Assembly: GCA_019155185.1 (NCBI GenBank)
Contig: CM032816.1
Span: forward strand, 6,364,510 to 6,428,509
Length of the DNA: 64,000 bases
Reading direction: 5' to 3'
Source: Beaufortia kweichowensis
Lineage: Eukaryota > Chordata > Actinopteri > Cypriniformes > Gastromyzontidae
In this document: positions 60,601-64,000 of the stretch, piece by piece
Numbering within the stretch: the first letter of the stretch is position 1
Layout: each line of letters opens with the position of its first letter
Position numbers and translations under genes: made by a program
Notes under the pieces: model-generated
Databases searched by the model: none
What the model was told of the DNA's origin: nothing
The model's input: the letters and a program-made list of their open reading frames with translations, nothing else

Positions 60601-63274
60601 CAGAAGGGAGGGGAGGGAAACCTGGTGAGGTTCAATGAACGCTATTTTTTGGTAAACGGCTCCCCCTGCTGGCCAGAACACTTAGTGCTTTGCTGCAAAG
60701 TCCCCGTGTAAGTTATTTTTAGAACATGCAGGGATGCCTGATCTTGGACAGAGTTCCCTTATGCCAGTGCATGCCAGGTCTGCAGATGAATTTATGAGGT
60801 TTTCTTCAAAAACCTCGTTAGAGGAGGATTCATTCAGAATTTTAACTTTTTCAACCGTTTCTGTTTACAGAGAGCACATACAATGTGGAAACAAAGACCA
60901 TCGCAGTGGACTTTGGTCAGGGTGACATCTATCCTAAAATTGAAAAGGGTCTTACTGGACTGGAAATTGGAGTTCTTGGTGAGTTTCTTTTAGGTATTTT
61001 TTTAAACATACAATTACAAGCCCTTTGAAATAAAAGTAATGCGCAAAACCTGGTGAAATGCATGCAAGATGTCAGTGTTACCTTCGGTCAAACTCTTTCA
61101 TTTCACCTGGTCTTGTCACAAGGTTTCGTGTGCTTTTTGTTTTTTCTGAAATCGTGATGTTTTTTATATCGTGCGTTCACGTCTTATTTCTAATGCTTTC
61201 TCTCCCCCTACTGGTGGTTTTAGGAACATGTCCACATCAGCCATATACACTCATATCAGTTTTGTCTTTTTATCCTAACAGTTAATAATGTGGGTATCTC
61301 ATATTCATACCCTGAGTTCTTCCTCCACATTCCTAATTTGGAAAATGTGAGTAATCTTTTAAGTACTTACCGCTACTATTTAATTTATTTTAATAATAAA
61401 TATTTGTTTAACATGATATTTCCCTTTTTTTGTGTAGTTCATTGTTACTATGATCAATGTCAACATCACCTCAGTGTGCCAAGTAAGTCAAGACCGATTC
61501 ACAAATCAAGCATTTGAATGGTTTATAAATGCAATGAAATGTATATTTTATTCCAAGTGTTTAAAGTACTGCAGCGTGACTGCTTTGATCTACTCCTCCT
61601 GTTCTACCTGTTCTCGCTCCCTATGTTTTGCTAAACTCCACCAACGCTGCCTGTGTTCACCACCCACGCATCTCTCCCTCTCTTCTGCTCTTTTTATACA
61701 TAACATAATAATTTTCTCACCCTTAAGTCTAACTTTTTAAATCCCTTTCTATCACCAGATGACCCGTTTGGTGCTCCCCAGAATGGAGGCAAGGTGAGTC
61801 CTTGGATTTTCTGTCAAACTGTTATATAATTTTTAAGTCAGCCCACAAGCATATGACTGGAATTCCCAACATGTCACCAATAAAGGGGTTTAATGCAGCT
61901 TTTAAACTAAGTGTATGTGTGTGGTGGGAGGGGGTGTTTTTCTTCCCGAGTGGCTTTTCCGTCATGTTCTCTCGCTCTTTGTGCGAAATTGAAAAGCAAC
62001 AATGCTTTGATCCCATTGGCTCCCACACAAGTCATGTGCAACACCTAAGCCAATAACAAAGCTGGACAAATTTTGTACAGATAGGTCCAGCCCTCTGCAC
62101 TTCCCATCACTCTGCTGGAAAACTGGTGCCATGGCAACACACATGACGACCATCATTAGACGCGTGTTACAGTGTACATTAGAAGTGTACAGTGACTGTC
62201 CCTGTAGATTCTCAGGGCTGTTGAGGTTTTGAGTGTTGTTTTCCCACCTGTTAATGTCAATGTCAAAACATTAAAATAATGGTTACATATTTCTCATTTC
62301 AGAGCAAAAGGTGTCATTCTGAATATCTCTTCTGCCAGCGGCATGTTCCCTGTCCCACTGTTGACTATTTACTCCTCTACAAAGGCGAGTACTTTTGTGA
62401 CAATTGATATTCTGTTTAACCAGTTTAAAGAGATTTTTTTTGAGGTTGAGATATTCAAGTTATATTTGTATTAAATTACATTTATAAGTTTGACTTTGGT
62501 TTTATATATAATTGTTATAATTTGTATTTCTCTTTCTACAGGCATTTGTAGACTTTTTCTCACGTGGACTTCAAGCAGAGTACAAGTGTAAGGGTATCAT
62601 AATCCAGGTGAGACTGAGATTCCTTACATTTGTCAACCAACAATAAGATCTACAACCTATTCTGCAGTTGTCATTGCATGAGGATATTTAATGATAATCG
62701 GTAAAAGTTTGGTGAAGTCTCTGGGCTTAACAACATCAACCGAAAATGAAAAGTTGTTTTAGAGGTAATGAACAATATTTGGTTAATGATAAAGAATTAC
62801 AAAGTCCAGCTTCGAAATTCCTCTCTGTACAGTAATGTTATCTGTCAAAAACACAATATGAAACTTAGGGCTTGATGTCAAATCTCTTTGTCCATCCTGT
62901 AGAGCGTGTTGCCTTTCTTTGTTGCTACCAAGATGACAAAGATCAGAAACCCAACTTTGGACAAACCCACCCCTGAACGTTATGTAGCTGCTGAACTGAC
63001 CACTGTGGGACTGCAGGACCAGACCAACGGCTATTTCCCTCATGCTGTCATGGTAAATTAATTTTTTGAAAATTTAGCTTTATACAGATAAAGCAACAAG
63101 TATTTGGCTTGTTCATTTGATGTCAACAATATATTTAATAAGTAAATTGATCTTCGTGTTTTGCAGGGTTGGGTGACCACCGTCTTGGCCCCCATTAAGC
63201 TGGTCCTCTGTCTGGGCTTGCGAATGAACAAGGCCCAGCGTGGAGGATACCTCAGGAGGAGAAAGCTGCGATAG
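51616..63274 (+). CDS. hsd17b12a: Very-long-chain 3-oxoacyl-CoA reductase / 17-beta-HSD type 12
   Basis: Eleven exons join in frame to 319 residues (human 312): 51616-51793, 58883-58929, 59367-59442, 60871-60978, 61282-61346, 61438-61482, 61759-61793, 62303-62384, 62542-62607, 62903-63052, 63167-63274. An N-terminal membrane segment (about 15-36) is followed by a short-chain dehydrogenase fold: TGATDGIG cofactor loop at 62-69, NNVG at 138-141, catalytic Ser195 (in NISSASG), Tyr208 and Lys212 (YSSTK). A second hydrophobic stretch lies at about 286-302 and the C-terminus is basic (RRRKLR), suiting ER retention. The enzyme reduces 3-oxoacyl-CoA with NADPH in the ER fatty-acid elongation cycle; in mammals it also reduces estrone. 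Intron 8 has a GC donor. The 'a' paralogue label is from memory of fish genes and is less sure than the family. Confidence 0.95.
53427..53445 (+). promoter_or_regulatory. Paired AP-1 motifs in hsd17b12a intron 1
   Basis: Two TGAGTCA sites (53427-53433 and 53439-53445) 12 bp apart, in the same orientation, so on about the same helical face. Confidence 0.4.
53909..54160 (+). repeat. GGGATAGTTCACC-type element in hsd17b12a intron 1
   Basis: It begins 'caatagttcacccaattc' and ends 'ggttaaactatccagttaa', with internal 'agaagatattttgagaag', 'gttgccaacattcctca', 'ctgcagaagaaag' and 'ggaatgacatgagggtaaat'. A diverged full-length copy. Confidence 0.75.
56580..56680 (+). repeat. Teleost interspersed-repeat fragment
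   Basis: It contains 'ttttacatctggcagatgct', 'tttatacagagagactcgca' and 'gtgcatttggggt', clearly the 'ggcagatgcttttatccaaagcgactta' segment seen in many fish repeats. Related to 1536-1650. Confidence 0.65.
57588..57920 (+). repeat. 18-bp CTGT/CTCT minisatellite
   Basis: Tandem units of 18 bp. The left and centre units read 'gtctctctgtctgtctgc/t' and the right units 'gtctgtctgtctgtctgt', then the first type returns. Because 18 is a multiple of 3 and no stop occurs, several frames on both strands stay open for more than 110 codons (Leu-Ser-Val-Cys-Val-Ser type on plus, Glu-Thr-Gln-Thr-Asp-Arg type on minus). It lies in intron 1 of hsd17b12a. Confidence 0.95.
57921..58882. other. hsd17b12a intron 1, distal part
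   Basis: C-rich sequence to about 58070, then AT-rich. No gene is seen; the intron ends with the acceptor 'ttttccag' before 58883. Confidence 0.6.
60660..60672 (-). promoter_or_regulatory. CTCF-like motif (minus), hsd17b12a intron 3
   Basis: The minus strand reads CCAGCAGGGGGAG, a common strong variant of the CTCF core. Confidence 0.55.
61201..61214 (-). promoter_or_regulatory. CTCF-like motif (minus), hsd17b12a intron 4
   Basis: The minus strand reads CCAGTAGGGGGAGA, again a good CTCF core, 540 bp from the previous one and in the same orientation. Confidence 0.55.
62385..62541 (+). other. hsd17b12a: GC-AG intron (hsd17b12a intron 8)
   Basis: The exon ends ACAAAG and the intron begins GCGAGT, ending in TTTCTACAG. 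Only this join keeps the frame (YSSTK then AFVDFF). GC donors with a strong AAG|GCRAGT context are the known minor class spliced by the major spliceosome. Confidence 0.9.
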
Positions 63275-63790
63275 ATTGAGGACTTTGTGTGATTGGACAA
63301 AATGTTTTATGATCTGTACGTGCTGAGATTCAAGCCATTTTGCATCTCAGATCTTCAAAGTGAATATAACAGGTTTTGTATGTCGTGCGTGTGTTTGGAA
63401 AGATGTCTGATTACTGTGCTCATGTTCCACAATGACACTTTGTGAATGAAGATTTACTGAAAATGTAAGCCTCTCTTGGCTAATTGACTTGCTGGTTATC
63501 TGAAATGGGGACATGTTATTTTCTGTGTCAGGTGAAATGTTACGTTATTGCAGGGAAAGTGTTCGTGCCACTGCTGTTGTAAGCAGAGGGGTATTTATAT
63601 GGTGATGGTTTTGGTGTTTTTTTTATATTTATTGACTTTTTATCAGGGACTGTTTACTTGCACTCTTACTTGTTATCATGACTGCCTATATGCTAGTAGT
63701 TTGCAGTTGTGCCTTATTCTTTCTGATGAGTGATTAAATGGGTGCTGGCCTTTTTATATCATGAATTAAACAAATCTTTATGGTGTTTAT
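63275..63790 (+). other. hsd17b12a: hsd17b12a 3' UTR
   Basis: Unspliced sequence after the TAG. The best poly(A) signal is ATTAAA at 63765-63770; no AATAAA was seen before the window end, so the end is approximate. Confidence 0.5.
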
Positions 63791-64000
63791 TGAATCTATG
63801 GTGGCTATTTTTGAATCATGCACTGTACTGTATCAATATGAAACCAAAGGCCTGAGTTCAAAGGGCTTTTTTGTACGTTCTGGCCTTTTCAGGCTCAAAG
63901 TTTACCTGCCAGCCTTGGTCTATTTAAAACCTGTGTGCCTTTTTATAGAATACTTTGATATTGGTCATGTTTATGGAAGGAGATCTTCTGCATGTATGGT
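63791..64000. other. Sequence downstream of hsd17b12a
   Basis: No feature recognised. Confidence 0.5.

Overview
The window is vertebrate nuclear DNA, most likely from a teleost of the carp/zebrafish (cyprinid) type. It is AT-rich and gene-sparse, its genes are split by short introns with GT-AG borders, and it carries short inverted-terminal-repeat elements and microsatellites of the kind common in cyprinid genomes. There are no operons, phage elements or CRISPR arrays.

Layout. (1) 1-18.0 kb: mostly non-coding. Two minus-strand candidate first exons (3148-3295 in a CpG-rich island, and 11629-11737) each encode an N-terminal hydrophobic segment and end in a phase-1 splice donor; the gene body would lie left of the window. 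(2) 18.4-24.03 kb, plus strand: prr5l (Protor-2, an mTORC2-associated protein), one leader exon plus eight coding exons, 343 aa. (3) 25.3-30.4 kb, plus strand: api5, 14 coding exons, 531 aa. (4) 30.5-51 kb: a long interval whose one firm gene is the microRNA mir-129-2 (38.61-38.70 kb). Both mature arms are intact. It is surrounded by candidate control elements: two REST/RE1-like 21-mers, three MEF2-consensus decamers, a CRE-TATA promoter and a possible 18-nt microexon. A possible mitochondrial-type first exon (30.69 kb) and a 108-codon ORF resembling a small secreted helical protein (44.16-44.48 kb) are also here, both unproven. (5) 51.0-63.8 kb, plus strand: hsd17b12a, 11 exons, 319 aa, with a multi-CCAAT/TATA promoter, a 7-kb first intron holding an 18-bp minisatellite, and one non-canonical GC-AG intron.

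The order api5 - mir-129-2 - hsd17b12 on one strand matches human 11p12-p11.2, where TTC17 also lies between API5 and MIR129-2; no ttc17 exon was seen here. prr5l, megabases away in human, is directly adjacent. CTCF-like motifs point minus then plus just upstream of api5, plus again at 30.55/30.89 kb, and minus at 60.66/61.20 kb inside hsd17b12a. This convergent arrangement would fit a chromatin loop enclosing the mir-129-2 domain. The genes themselves are functionally unrelated: mTORC2 signalling, anti-apoptotic nuclear scaffold, neuronal microRNA, and ER fatty-acid elongation.
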